Source: Prorocentrum cordatum (Eukaryota; Sar; Dinophyceae; Prorocentrales; Prorocentraceae). Taken from it: a DNA stretch of 64,000 nucleotides. Of this stretch, positions 9,913-21,304 are shown piece after piece; within the stretch, counting starts at the first letter, position 1, and every line of letters begins with the position of its first letter. Under the pieces are notes generated by a model. The model searched no databases. It saw only the letters and a program-made list of their open reading frames with translations, and was not told where the DNA came from. Position numbers and translations under genes: made by a program. The stretch is taken from positions 247,548 through 311,547 of the forward strand of contig CAUYUJ010014613.1 of the NCBI GenBank assembly GCA_963575745.1. The letters are read 5' to 3'.

Positions 9913-11247
9913 GCGGCGATCCCTCCAGCCACTCCAGTCGGAGCTCTTGCCGGCCCAGGTGCCGGAGCGGTGATCGCCCTTGCCGTCCTTGCCCTTGCCA
10001 CCGCCCTTGCCGGCAGCAGCCGGAGTCCTGGAGCGCTGGCGGCTGGGAGACCTGACAAGGCGCTTGTCCGCTGCAGCACACTTTGGCCACGCTTTCCCGC
10101 TCTGACTCTGCGGTCTGGCGGCTGCGGGCGCGGACGCAGCAGAGCTGGAGCCACGGCCACTTCCCTTCTTGCTGGCGCGGGCGAGGGCATCGCCTGCCTT
10201 GTCCCTGGCCTCACGGACCATGTCCCGGTCCAAGTTCGTGAAATACCACTTGGCTGTGGTATTCTCGCCGTTCTCAAAGGCACGAGCCATCTCCTTCCGC
10301 ACCAGCAGATCATATTGATATGCCGTGTTGACGCCGCCGGATTCCTCGGCCACCTTGGTGACGAGGAAGATGTACGCCAGCAGCTCAGTGGGCGTGCACA
10401 CCTCGGTGAAGCAGAGCTTCATGCCCCACGAATACAAATGACCAATGAAGGTCGCGAATCCGTGGAACGTTGTCTTCTCCTCTGCGGCTCTGGCCTTGCG
10501 GACCTCGAAACTCGCCTTGAGGCGGTCCTCCCAAGTGCCCTCTGTGGGCATCGCCTCGATGACAGGGCTCCGGGACCAGGCGGGACGGTGGAGGAGCTGG
10601 AGATCATCTCCATCCGTGCTTCCCACGAAGGGGCGCCCGCTCTCGGCAGCCACCTTGCCGGCAGCTTCCCATTTGATCAACAGATCTTCATTGGGAAGGG
10701 CGTCCTTGGGAAAGAACTCGAGGCCGATTTCCTGAGCGCGCGTGGCGCGATCGTAGGAGAGACTCTTCTTGCCAGGCGTTTTCGCCTCGCCCTGGCTCTT
10801 CACGAACTCGTTCATGGCCTTGGTGAGGCCCTCGGCGGCGCTCGAGGCAGCGCTGCCCGTAGCCTCCTGGGAAGGGTTAGTCTCTTTGCAGCACTTGTCG
10901 TGGACACGGAGGGCGTACACGAGCATTGCTGGTGTTACTTTCACGGCCTGCCAGCCCGAATGATTACCCTCTCCAGTGAAGGGCGTATCATTCACCTTGA
11001 TGCTCGATTTCAGCAGATCACGGATGACTTCGCCCGCGAAGTCACTGGGGTGGACGCTGCTCACGGCTTCGCTCATCATGCGGGCCACACCCGTATACCA
11101 GCGCAGATCGTGTCTGGCCTTGGGCTCTGCTTCCAAGCTGAGCACGAACTGAACCCATGTCTCGCGTTGCTCTGCCGAAGTGCTGTTGAAAGCACTCCCG
11201 GGCATTCCGTCGAGATCAGCCTGGATTTCCTCACGAGAGAAAGACAT
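9910..11247 (-). CDS. Gag-like protein of N1
   Basis: 445 aa. I know of no database family for it; it is assigned as gag by position and by conservation among the elements. Conserved blocks are: WVQFVLSLEAEPKARHDL (about 30); FFPKDALPNEDLLIKWEAAG; GSTDGDDLQLLHRPAWSRSP; FHGFATFIGHLYSWGMKL; and EESGGVNTAYQYDLLVRKEMAR. The last 80 residues are Gly/Lys/Ser/Arg-rich, with SR-type motifs likely to bind nucleic acid. No CCHC knuckle is visible. It would package element RNA and is the first product of the gag-RT unit. Confidence 0.75.
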   Translation of the reverse strand: MSFSREEIQADLDGMPGSAFNSTSAEQRETWVQFVLSLEAEPKARHDLRWYTGVARMMSEAVSSVHPSDFAGEVIRDLLKSSIKVNDTPFTGEGNHSGWQAVKVTPAMLVYALRVHDKCCKETNPSQEATGSAASSAAEGLTKAMNEFVKSQGEAKTPGKKSLSYDRATRAQEIGLEFFPKDALPNEDLLIKWEAAGKVAAESGRPFVGSTDGDDLQLLHRPAWSRSPVIEAMPTEGTWEDRLKASFEVRKARAAEEKTTFHGFATFIGHLYSWGMKLCFTEVCTPTELLAYIFLVTKVAEESGGVNTAYQYDLLVRKEMARAFENGENTTAKWYFTNLDRDMVREARDKAGDALARASKKGSGRGSSSAASAPAAARPQSQSGKAWPKCAAADKRLVRSPSRQRSRTPAAAGKGGGKGKDGKGDHRSGTWAGKSSDWSGWRDRR

Positions 11248-11328
11248 GCTGACACGTGGTAGACAGAACAGCTGTTCAGAGTGGGCTGATTACCGAAGCA
11301 GTACGCAGAAGTGCACCACGAGAGTACC

Positions 11329-11346
11329 CTCAGCCGGCGGCTACGG
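11329..11346 (-). promoter_or_regulatory. Spliced-leader-like relic upstream of N1 gag
   Basis: The minus strand reads TCCGTAGCC followed by GCCGGCTGAGG, 81 nt before the gag ATG. The 5' eight bases of the leader match perfectly and the 3' half is degraded. N4 has the same arrangement 62 nt before its gag. Confidence 0.5.
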
Positions 11347-11629
11347 ACATGGAGCGAGAGAAACAATAGTACCCTGGGAGCACGGCACTCAGAGCGGTCT
11401 TCCGCTCTCCCTGCACACATCCATTTCACGGGCATCTTCACAGACAGGCTCGCTACAACTTCGGAAAGCGATGCCACTGAGCCCCCCGGAAGCTCGACCG
11501 CGCGCCCCTCGTCAGAGGCAACCCCAGGCGGCGACAAAAGATGGAGCGCCGCTTTTTCACGGCGATGATGGCAGATGCACGGGGGCTTGCGCACATCCCG
11601 TACTAAATGGACACGCGGCCGCCGCGCCG

Positions 11630-12800
11630 GAGCGCTGAGTCGCGCTCAATTTGCGAATCTGGGCGCGCCCCTGGCATCAGAACGCAGAAAAAGGAGCTCA
11701 GGATGCAATTCTGGGCGCGCGGACGCCCAGGAGCGCTAATTTGCGCTCAGATTGCGAATCTGGGTGCGCCTGGCACCAAAGTGCAGAAAACGAGCACAGA
11801 AAGCAATTCTGGGCATGCGGACGCCCAGAGGCGCTCAGATTGCGAATCTGGGTGCGCCTGGGCACCAGAACGCAGAGGGGAGCACAGAAAGCAATTCTGG
11901 GCGCGCGGACGCCCAGGAGCGCGAAGTTGCGCTCAGATTGCGAACCTGGCTGCGCCTGGGGACCAGAACGCAGAGAAGCGCACAGAATGCAATTCTGGGC
12001 GCGTGAACGCCCAGGAGCGCCAAGTCGCGCTCAGATTGCGAATCTGGGTGCCCCTGGGCACCAGAACGCAGAAAGGAGCACAGAAAGCAATTCTGGGCGC
12101 GCGGACGCCCAGGAGCGCGAAGTTGCGCTTAGATTGCGAACCTGGCTGCGCCTGGGGACCAGAACGCAGAGAGGCGCACATAATGCAATACTGGGGCGCG
12201 TGAACGCCCAAGAGCGCTAAGTCGCGCTCAGATTGCGAATCTGGGTGCGCCTGGGCACCAGAACGCAGACGGGAGCTCAGAATGCAATTCTGGGCGCGTG
12301 GACGCTCAGAACCACTCAGGTTGCGAATTGTGGTGCGCCTGGGTACCAGAACGCAGATAGGAGGCGCTCAGAATGCAATTCTGGGGCGTTCGGACGCCCA
12401 GGAGCGCTAATTCACGCTCAGATTGCGAATCTGGGTGCGCCTGGGCACCAGAACGCGAAAAGAGCACAGAATGCAATTCAGAGCACCATTCGCGCCTGGA
12501 TGCACACAGATCGGGAATCCTGGTACACCTAGGCACCAGGACGCAGAACGGAGACCAGTAAGCAATTCTGGGCGCGGGACGCCCAGGAGCGCTGAGTCGC
12601 GCTCAGATTGCGAATCCGGGTGCGACGTGGCAACAAAACGGAGAAAGGAGCACATAATGCAATTGTGGGCGCGCGGACGCCCAGGAGCGCTAAGTCGCGC
12701 TTAGATTGCGAACCTGGGTGCGCCTGGGCGCCGAAACGCAGAAAGGGAGCACAGAATTGCAATATGGGCCAGCGGACGCCACGAGTGCAGTCGCGCACAG
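11630..12800. repeat. N1 leader tandem array, about 99-bp unit
   Basis: Roughly eleven copies of a unit of about 99 bp. It contains CTCAGATTGCGAATCTGGG, TGCGCCTGGGCACCAGAACG and GCAATTCTGGGCGCGCGGACG. Two palindrome-like cores sit in each unit. Open frames across it are repeat artefacts. Confidence 0.9.
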
Positions 12801-12929
12801 CCGGCGCATACTGGGAATGGCAGGCGGCGCGGACTGAGAGAGAACGGCCCTCACGGCTGCAAACACGCACCACGTTCCACCACAGGCGGCGAGGGCCAGC
12901 AAGAGAGTGACTCTCACGGCGTGGTGCGG

Positions 12930-13150
12930 GAACGGCGCTCAGCGGCACCAGAAATGCACTCAGCAGTGCGAGCATGCCGCTCAGCAGCACCAAAATGCAG
13001 CCAGCGGTGCGAGTATGGCGCCCAGGACCCAGAATGCACTCAGCGGTGCGGGTATGGCGCTCAGCGGCACCAGAAATGCACTCAGCGGTGCGGGTATGGC
13101 GCTCAGCGGCACCAAAATGCACTCAGCGGTGCCGGAACGGCGCTCAGCGG
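12930..13150. repeat. N1 second leader array, about 42-bp unit
   Basis: Five to six copies of GCTCAGCGGCACCAGAAATG plus CACTCAGCGGTGCGG. The last copies run into A1, and one partial copy is also kept at the edge of A2 near 5282. Confidence 0.85.
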
Positions 13151-13602
13151 CACCAGGAATAAACAATTACCTGCAGGTGCAATTGGCCTTCAACCTTGAA
13201 CAGCGAAGCACCGGCGACGAAGGGCCCACGAGCAAGCCTTCAACCTTGAACAGCATAGCACCAGCGACGAGAGACCCACGAGCTCCCATCACCAGAGGCC
13301 TTCGACGCGCCTCACGTGCCCACGAGGAGCAGACACCCAATCACAGTTCCCGCCAGCTCCCGCGGAGCCGCCAAGCGTGCGAGGCAGGGATAGCTGCCCA
13401 GGAGCACGACGCAAGGCAGATACGCCTGCTCCCTCAGGAGAGCACCAGGCATGTGAGACAAGCCTGCCTGTCACTAATTGGTCCTGTGCCACGAACGCAA
13501 ACCCCAGAAGCCCCCAGAGGCCAAGAGGAGAGGAGTGGATGATGACACGCTCCGTCGTCATATTTTCCTGCCCCCCAAATCGCTTCGCGATTTGGGGGCT
13601 AA
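13116..13602 (-). repeat. N1 A1 half-repeat with terminal hairpin
   Basis: Near-identical to A2 at 5282-5769. Its outer end folds: CCCCCAAATCG and CGATTTGGGGG at about 13571-13598 are perfectly complementary around CTTCG. GGAAAATA follows, matching the AGGAAAATC box of the other elements. Confidence 0.85.
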
Positions 13603-15346
13603 AAAAATCTTCTCCTCCTAGGCGAGATGCTTCGCTCCATCGAGTGGCCAGATTCGGCATTGGTGCAACATTTGCAGCACAGCTTCCCTTTAGTAGGCCT
13701 GTTGCCCTCTAGTGGGGTTCGCGCCCAAACTGTTGGCGCAGCCCTGTCTGTGACAAAAGAGTCCTTGCTTGCGGGCGCGCGGGAGCAGAACTGCACCATG
13801 CTGCGCCGAGCGTCGGCGCCTTTTAAGGTTGATGCAACAGTGGCCGCTGGGTTTGCTGCTGCCTGCGATCGTGAGATCGGAGAAGGCAAAGCGCGAATTC
13901 GGCACCTGAATATCGATCGTTGCATCGTGACACCGCGTTTCCCAGTCACACAGGGCTGGAAAAACACTAGCGCTGGCAGAGTTCCGAAGGTCAGGTGCGT
14001 GGACGACTTTTCGGCTTCCGGCGTCAATGGTGCCACAGGGGTGTCCGAAAGGATGCTCCCTGAAACCTTAGATTCATTAGTGGCTTCAATTTGGAAGCTT
14101 CCGCCTCGAGTGCCGTTCCGCATTCGCTGGCGCAAAGACGACTTCGTGCAGGCATTTAAAACGCTACCCATTTGCAGTTCGCATCTGCCTCTGGCAGTGG
14201 TGGCCTGGCCGGAAACACTGGCGAAAGACCAGTGTCTCCAGCTTCTTGCGATGCCGTTTGGCGCGTCGGCGTCTGTTTCCGGATGGGAGCGACTCGGGCT
14301 TGCAATTCAGGGCGTGCTGATGCAGATTTTCCTAGTGCTGTACCTCCGCTTCGTCGATGACTTGTTTGCAGGTGACGCAGCCGATGAATCGACTGGCACA
14401 GCCGATCAGAGCTTGACCGGCCCCAGTGGTACAGCGAATCTAGCCAGGCAGGTGATTTCAGACCTCCTAGGCTGGGAACTAGAAAGCCGCGAAGGCTGTC
14501 ACGGAACAGCCTTCCGCGACGATTCTCGGAGTTGACGTCCACTTTGATGACGCCTCCCAGGAGATACATTTTCAAATCGGTTGGGAAAAACTCGAGTTGT
14601 GGAGTTCCCAAATCAGCGACGCACTGCTCACTGGTTTCCTATCGCCAGCGCAGGCGCAGAAACTTGCATCGCGGCTCAGTTGGGGCGCGAGCGCAGTTTT
14701 TGGCAGAGGCGCCAGGGCGCCTTTGGCAGCTCTTTTTTACCACAGCACTGGCAGCACGAGTCGAATCGCAGGCAGAACCAGGCTCTCTCTCGCATGGTGG
14801 CATAAGTTTTTGCAATCGCCGCCCTCGCGGCGCGTGCCTGTGCATCCACGCGAGCGGCACAGGTGCATTTTGTACACTGACGCCACGGGGGCTGGCAAAA
14901 TGGCACGGGTGTTGCACGCGCCTTTTGCCAAAGTGTGGGCTTCCACAGATGTGCCCGAAAGCGCCCGCAGATGGGCGCACTGGCGGAAAAATCAGATTGG
15001 CACTTGGGAGCTAATGGCCGCGGTGTGCGCGCTGCGCTGGGTGATGCAGCTCGGCCACGCCGATTTAGAAATCATCTGCTTTGTTGTCGACAACACCAAT
15101 GCTCTAGGCGCTCTCGTGCGGGGTTGCTCGCGGAAATCCGATTGGAACTGTCTAATCGGCAATCTGTGGCTTCTCGCGAGCCAGAAATCGTATTTAATGC
15201 ATCTCTGGTATGTGCCGTCTCATTTGAATTTGGCAGATGCGCCCAGTCGGCCATCCCAAAAGGCGCAGGAAATTGCCGATTTGACTGCGCACGGTTTTCA
15301 GTGCATCGACTGGGTTTTCCCCGACGACGCACCCTGGGGCATGTGA
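13603..15346 (+). pseudogene. N2 reverse transcriptase/RNase H, frameshifted
   Basis: Continues the RT frame begun at 3-42. Motifs seen are RCVDDFSASGVNGATG, RKDDFVQAFKTLP, MPFGASASVSGWER and FVDDLFAGD. Then one extra A in the AAA run at 14483-14485 shifts the frame after GWELE. The downstream frame continues AKAVTEQPSATILGVDVHF, RNase H (LYTDATGAG, WELMAAVCAL, FVVDNTNAL, LNLADAPSR) and a VFPDDAPWGM end. A single-base slip in an A run looks recent. Confidence 0.88.
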
Positions 15347-15442
15347 GACGAAGAAAAGCATCGACCGCCGAGAAAAACAACATGCGTGCTTGCGTGTGCG
15401 GAGAGGTGCATGTGGCACGCTCGCCCTGCTCGGCCTGCCACT

Positions 15443-15461
15443 CCGTAGTGTGATGGCTCAG
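15443..15461 (+). promoter_or_regulatory. Spliced-leader-like relic upstream of N2 YR
   Basis: CCGTAGTGTGATGGCTCAG ends one base before the YR ATG at 15463. The first six bases and TGGCTCA match the leader; the middle has diverged and one base is missing. Confidence 0.55.
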
Positions 15462-15462
15462 A

Positions 15463-16988
15463 ATGCTCAATTTCATTTCTGATAGCCGGAATCGTACCTT
15501 CGGTTCCTCTAGTGCGCCACAAGAACCAGCATCGGCAAGCCAGTCGGAGTCAATTTTTGAGCAGGCTTTGCGGGCTGCAGCTGGCCAGAGGGCGCTGGAC
15601 GTGTCGGCGTTGTGCGAAGCACTCGCCTGCAATGGTTTTTGCCACCATTCTGATTTGAGCGGCCTGTGCGCTCAGGATCTTCTCGGTCTCGTTCCTGCTT
15701 TTGGCAGCCACAGCCTCGGATTCATCAACAATTTCCTTTCGCATTGCCAGCGCTGCGCTGATCGCGAATTGGCATCGCAGACGCGCCGGGGCCGCAATGA
15801 TGTAGAGAGCGGGGGCGCGCCCTCTGCAGCCCAAAGTGCAAGCAACACGCCCAGTGATATATTTGGCGCTGCTAGTGTGCCAGATATGGGCGCGCACAGC
15901 GAGGCAAAGCAGCGAGCCGCACTGATTGTTCTTGGCGAAGCCAGGCGTTCCCAGACTGTTCCTGCGTGTGCCGTGTTGGCCGCCGCGTTGGTCGCTGCTT
16001 CCCAGTGCCAATGCTTCCCAGGGGGCGAGCCTTCTGGCACCCCGCGCGAAGAAGCAAAGAAACCGAGGCTCGAAGGATCCACCAGTGATCACCTCAATCT
16101 GCATGTTTTGTGGATAGAGTTCGCGGGATGGAAAAAGAGCGCCCGCAGTATGCTTCAGCTGTCAGGTTGTGGGGCCAGGCAGCCAAAAGCATCTCCGGCG
16201 ACGAATGGCCGCCGGCAGAATCGATATTGAACGTGTTCGTTTCTCTCTTCCGCAATGGCCATACTCTTCAAAGGTATCTGTCGCACATACGGAGTGTGTT
16301 GCACCTCTTGAATGCTCCTTTGGGCATCCTGGCGGACACGCAAAGATTGGCACGTGGTGCAGATAAGATCACGCAGGACATATTCAGGAAAGAGAAGATT
16401 CGAGCCACCGCGGAAGAAACAAAGAGAATTCACAAATGGTGTTGCGACGCAGGATACTTTGTCCTGGCAGCATCCTGGGTTATCGCTCGCCAATTTTGCT
16501 TGCGATATTCTGAGTTGTTGAATCTAGGCAGGCCTGCAGTGTCTTATCGTTTCAGCATCGGCGATCGCAGGGCATGCGTGGTCCGCTTCGCCCACAGAAA
16601 GTGTTACAATGAGCCGTGCGAGACAACCAGGCGCTGCATTTGCAAATTGCAGGGCCGGGCGCTGTGCGGCGTCTGTTCGTTGTTCTCCCTAGCAGAGCGC
16701 GAAGCAATCCCTTTTGCTCAGATTCGCTACGCCGACGCCCTGGCTGTTTTGAAGCTGGCGGCTGCGGCGCTGCGTTTGCGGAGCGCGCCTGCCTGGGGGA
16801 CTCACGCATTCAGGCGTGGTTTTGCGGATGAGGCGCTTCAACAAGGAGGGCCCGCTGCCTTGTTCTTCAGCGGTGGCTGGAGGGGCGTTGCAGCTTTCGG
16901 GTATGTCAGTGCCCAAAGCCGAGGAGCGTTGACGGCCGCAGAGTGGCTCGTCGATCATTCCGATTCTAGCGACGGCGAGCAGGCCTAA
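15463..16988 (+). pseudogene. Tyrosine recombinase of N2, one frameshift
   Basis: Starts MLNFISDSRNRTF, the family N terminus. The frame slips near 16140-16146: after LWIEFAGWKKSA the expected QYASAVRLWG is in another frame. The second frame then runs intact: FCLRYSELLNLG, HRKCYNEP, CICKLQGRALCGVC, GTHAFRRGFAD, FSGGWRG, AAFGYVSAQ and a DHSDSSDGEQA tail. Catalytic Arg, Lys, HxxR and Tyr all remain. Confidence 0.85.
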
Positions 16989-17074
16989 CTGTGCATCGTG
17001 TGCGCAGGGGCCAAAAATATGCCACGACATTATCTGTTCGGCGCTGCTGCGCGGTCCGTCGCCTTCTGGTGCAA

Positions 17075-17807
17075 TGGGAGTCTTTGGGGGGAGACCCAAA
17101 CGGCTCCGGCCAGGCAGCGCTTCCCAACGTTCCCCTTGCTGGCGCAGGGGCGCCGGCCATCTCTGGAAATGGGCTGGCGCTGTTATGATTTTCGTGAATC
17201 ATAAATTCATTTCTGCAACAGGAAAATCATGAGGCGCAGTACCCATTGTTTACGCTTCTACGCCTCTTTGCTTACACGCCTTGCTCACACGCCTCTGCCT
17301 GCGGGCGCGTGGCTCGCACGCTTCTGCCTGCTTCGCGGGGGAAGCAGTTCCTTGGCAGTGCGGCGGAAGAGTTCTGCGCGAAACGGCGGAAGTATTGATG
17401 TGGCGGGGGCGGCAGCTTTGCAGCTTGCCGCCCCGGTGTTCCCTCCAAGATGGCGCAACCGGGGCGTGCTTGTCGCCCTCAGTCGCATGCGGCCTGGGGG
17501 CTGGCACCCCACGCCTCGCCCGCGGCGCCTGGGGGCTGGGACCCCGGGTGCCTCTGGCTCGTCTGCGTCTCGCGGTGGCGTCTGGGAACCAGAGTGTTTG
17601 CTGAAAGGGGCTGCGCCTACTGCTCCTCGTCAGGAGCTTTGCCCACCCTCGCCGCCCTTTGAGGCTTGCGCCGGCGCCCTGTCCTGGCTGGGAGTCTTTG
17701 GGGGGAGACCCAAACGGCTCCGGCCAGGCAGCGCTTCCCAACGTTCCCCTTGCTGGCGCAGGGGCGCCGGCCATCTCTGGAAATGGGCTGGCGCTGTTAT
17801 GATTTTC
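17075..17807 (+). repeat. N2 3' split-repeat block (B1-A2-B2)
   Basis: B1 is 17075-17193 and B2 17689-17807 (119 bp each, apparently identical). A2 is 17194-17688. At the B1|A2 join ATGATTTTC meets GTGAATCATAAATTCATTT, and CAACAGGAAAATCATG follows; GATTTTC and GAAAATC form the outer inverted arms. Confidence 0.85.
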
Positions 17808-18718
17808 CGTTGTGTTCCTCAGGTTCGTTGACGATTTATTCGGCGCAGACCCAGTCGTCCCAGGCGCGCCGTTCCTTGCCGCGCCGGCTGGTGCCAGCGA
17901 GGTCGCGCGCGAAGTTGTGGAGGAGTTGCTTGGCTGGGAATTTGATGCCTCCAAGCGGGTGTCGGAGGCAACATCCGCGTCCATTTTGGGAGTGGAGGTC
18001 TCTGTGGATTCCGATGCGCAGGCGATCCATCTGCAGATTGCCCTGGCCAAGCTCTCTCAGTGGAATTTGCAAATTCGCGCGATTTTGAAGCGAAACCGGC
18101 TGCACCCAGCTGAGGCTAAGAAGTTGGCCGGGCGGCTTAGTTGGGGTGCTTCCGCAGTTTTCGGCCGGGCGGCGCGGGTGCATTTGGCGCCACTTTTCAA
18201 GCAAGCGCCCGGTAACTCTTCTGCCCTGACTGGGCGGGTCGCGCGGTCACTGCAGTGGTGGCTGCGTTTTCTCGAGGGCGTGCCGCGGCGCACAGTGCTG
18301 TGCTCGTCCCCGGCGGCGCGACGCCGGTGCATTGTTTACTCGGACGCTACTGGACGTGGCAGTTTGGCATGGGCCATCTGCTTGCCGGACCGGCGTCTTT
18401 GGTCTGCGTCCGCCGTGCCCGACGCAGTGTGGCGCTGGGCACGTTACCGGAAGAACCAGGTGGCAACGTGGGAATTAATGGCTGCCATCTGTGCTCTCCA
18501 CTGGCTGTTAAGCGAGCAGCTCGGTGATCTGGAGGTTCTGCTTTTTGTGGACAACCAGACAGCCCTTGGCACTCTCGTGCAGGGCTCTTCCAGGCAGCCT
18601 GATTGGAACGATCTGATCGGCGACCTCTGGCTTCGCGTGGCCAGGGCTGGGATGCTTTTATATAGCTTCTACGTTCCGAGCCATTTAAATCTAGCAGATG
18701 CACCCACGAGACCGCGGG
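17808..18718 (+). pseudogene. N3 reverse transcriptase fragment (catalytic core to RNase H)
   Basis: Starts VVFLRFVDDLFGADP at the N2 junction and runs through RKNQVATWELMAAIC, LFVDNQTALGTL and LNLADAPTRPR, where N4 cuts it. It is almost identical to N8 RT over this stretch. The frame is open. The missing C-terminus is at 26850-26935. Confidence 0.9.
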
Positions 18719-19350
18719 TAAAATTATTCCTCACATGTACATTCACGCGTTCCCACACGTGCAATGGGCAACACACATACGTGCAGCTGGCTGGGGCCGC
18801 CCTGGGAAACCTCCAGGGCACCCAACCAGCGGAACGCGAGGGAGCGGGTGGGCGGGGAAAGCAACCCAACCCGAGAGCAGCCTGCACCGCGGCAGCGGCA
18901 GCCCCACGAGAAGCGATGCGCACGCGCACCCCCTGACCCCGCAGGCGCTGCTGCGTCCGCGTGCTGACGCAGGGTCCACAAGGCCCCTGGTGACCAACGA
19001 CAGACGGACACGGACGGACGGACACGGACAGACGGGCAGAGAAGGGAAACCGCACCCTGAACGGGCCAGGCGTGAGCAAGAACTTCCCCTCCAACTCCGC
19101 AGCCTCCGTAGGAGGCTACCGGCCATGAGCCAAACGCACGAAGCTAGGAGGCCAGGAAGCCAAGAGGCTAAGAGTGGACAAGAATCCTGCTCCTCAAATT
19201 TCACTGCCCCCCAAACCACTCGTGCCTCGTGATTTAGGGGCGACTAAAATTATTCCTCGCATGTACATTCACGCGTTCCCACACGTGCAATGGGCAACAC
19301 ACATACGTGCAGCTGGCTGGGGCCGCCCTGGGAAACCTCCAGGGCACCCA
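18719..19350 (-). repeat. N4 3' split-repeat block (B1-A2-B2)
   Basis: The B copies are 106 bp and differ at about one base. A2 matches A1 (26487-26849). At the join on the minus strand AATAATTTTA meets GTCGCCCCTAAATCACG, followed by GGTTTGGGGGGC and GTGAAATT. The outer arms AATTT/AAATT differ from GATTTTC/GAAAATC of the other elements but still pair. Confidence 0.88.
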
Positions 19351-19431
19351 CTGCACCCAGGTGGGTCCGGACAGCTGCGCGAAGCGGTTTGCTACTGGTA
19401 CCTGTGCCCCCCCATGCAAGCAGGAGCATTT

Positions 19432-20966
19432 TTACTCGGCAGCGTCCGACGAATCTGAGTGTTCAACTAAGAACTCTGCTGCCGCCACGTTCCCCCGCGC
19501 CCTGGCCGAGGCGTACGCGAACGCGGTGAGCCCGCGCCACCCACCAGAATAAAACAAGGCAGTGGGGCCGTTCGCCTGCAAACAATCCGTCGCCCAACCT
19601 CGGCGAAAAGCATGCGTTCCCCAGAACATGGCGTTTTCTATGCCGCACGCCTGAGCCGCCACCTTCAGCGTGGCAAGGCTTTCCGAATATGTCAGGCCAG
19701 GAAACAGCGCTCCGGAATGACAGCTGTGGCGAGAAACAAGCACACATACTCCACAAAGCGCTTTACCCTGGAGGGCGCATATGCACCTCCGAACCACTTG
19801 CACGGGCTCGCTGTAGCATTTCCTGTTGGTGAAAGTGATGGACACCTCCTTGCGCGTACCAGCCGCCGCGGCGAGGCAGACTGGCGCTGTCACCGATCCA
19901 ATCTGGAGAACCTCGCCATACCGTAAACAGAAATGACGCGCCACGACCCAGGACGCCCCAACGTCGGGCAGGCCGAACGCCGAGCACCACGTGGACAGAG
20001 CTTTGGTCTCAGCAGCGGTGGCACGAACGCGAGGCCGTCTGAACGACCGGCCTGCCTTTTCAGCGCCACGGACGACCCGGGCCGTATCTGCCAGGGCGCC
20101 CAAAGGGAAACGCATCCAATGCAGCACAGTGCGGAGGTGGGACAAGTATCGCGCCAAGGTCCCTGCACTCCGAAATAAACTGATATATGCGTCAACCACG
20201 GGCGTCGTCGGCGGCCAAGGTGCAGATGCCGAGTGCAAAGCCACCTGGCCGTACAACCGCACTGCAGAAGAGTAGCCTCGCGCACTGGCGCGCCACCCGC
20301 AAAATTCGAGCCACACAGCCTGCTCGCGCATGGCCTCCAAGTCGACAATATGGCGGCTGCGAGTCAGCTCTTGCCTTGGCGAAGAAGAGGGCAGCGGAAA
20401 CACATCCCCGTCAATTTTGGCCAAAACCAAAATGGCATCTGCGAGTGTTGCAGGACCTGGCATTTCCCCAGACGCGCGGGCCACAGCGCAAAGCCTGAGA
20501 GCCGCGCGCGCTGCCATTGCCCGAGAGTTTGTCCTTGACGCAAGGGCAAGCACAGGCAGTTCGGGGAGTATCTGGGCGTCGGGGAGCAACGGGGCCACAG
20601 CACCGCGCACTGCGCCCTCAGGTTCTGCAGAAGCGCATGCTGACGCGCACAGCTCCGTCAGCGCCTCCGCGAACGGCAAAGGTACGCCTCTGAGCGCAGA
20701 CCAGATGTCCTGCGCCTCTGCCGCCGAAATGCCAAGGAAATCCGAATGATCTACTGCTCCCTCGACGGCCAGATCCGACTCAATTCTTCGCACGTCGACT
20801 GTGAGACCTGAAATGCTCGCCGCTCTCGCAACAAAACGCCGAGCGTGGAACTGCCAGCCGGTTCCACGTGGTCACGCGCATCGCTCAGCCTGGGACGCAC
20901 CAAACGACCATCATCTCGAGCCAGCTCGTCCTGCCGCGCCCTACTCTGGCCAATGAAATGTAACAT
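19432..20966 (-). pseudogene. Tyrosine recombinase of N4, one frameshift
   Basis: The ATG at 20966 gives MLHFIGQSRARQDEL, the family N terminus. Around 20760-20785 the frame slips: one frame ends after SRIWPSREQ and the other continues from about RRIESDLAVEGAVDHSDF. The catalytic part is intact: FCLRYGEVLQIG, TNRKCYSEP, CICALQGKALCGVC, GTHAFRRGWATD, YSGGWRG, TAFAYASA and the EHSDSSDAAE tail. The AUG-to-frameshift piece is about 65 codons. Confidence 0.85.
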
Positions 20967-20988
20967 TTGCTCCAATCGGCTACGGACG
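20967..20988 (-). promoter_or_regulatory. Spliced-leader-like relic at N4 YR start
   Basis: The minus strand reads TCCGTAGCCGATTGGAGCAA, directly followed by the ATG. The 5' CCGTAGCC is perfect and TTGG..CAA is kept, about 15 of 21 positions. It is the clearest YR relic after N5. Confidence 0.65.
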
Positions 20989-21304
20989 GAACCGCGCAGT
21001 GGACGACGAATGACGCCGAACAGGCGTAACGCGAGCACACATTGGCCACGGACCAGCTGACGGGCACACAGAACAATTTTCGGAGTCCGAGGCCCTGCGG
21101 AAACAACCTCGGCCACCAACTGCAGGAACCAGGGCCGAACCTCATGGGCCCGAATGGAAGCGCCCAGGGCGCCAAAAACAAACAGGAAACGGCGTTCCGA
21201 CAAGAGACCTGTCAAAGTGGCACGCAGAGATGAGGGTTTGTGCCGCACGATGGTGACGACGCCGCACCTGACAGCGAAAGTTCTTTTTCCACGGTCGGGT
21301 ACAG

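Larger units (their letters stand above)
5103..13602 (-). mobile_element. N1, complete Ngaro-like YR retrotransposon
   Basis: 8.5 kb on the minus strand: A1 (13116-13602), array, leader, gag, UGA, RT/RNase H, YR, then B1 (5770-5880), A2 (to 5769), B2 (5103-5213). It is inserted inside the right copy of the M1 target duplication, between GG and AAAAATC, with no duplication of its own. One base at 5103 is shared between flank and element. All three coding regions are open apart from the UGA, so it could be autonomous. Confidence 0.85.
13603..17807 (+). mobile_element. N2, Ngaro-like retroelement (5' part outside window)
   Basis: The plus-strand remainder of an element whose 5' portion is 1-42 and leftward. 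It holds the RT from NLLLLGEML on, the YR and the B1-A2-B2 block, and ends at GATTTTC (17807). Beyond that point N3 RT sequence resumes exactly as in the uninterrupted N8 copy. RT and YR each carry a frameshift, so it is no longer autonomous. Confidence 0.85.

Noticed and set aside
11630-12800. CRISPR-like array
   Set aside because: Units are directly adjacent with diverged repeats and no unique spacers of constant length; no cas genes; eukaryotic setting.
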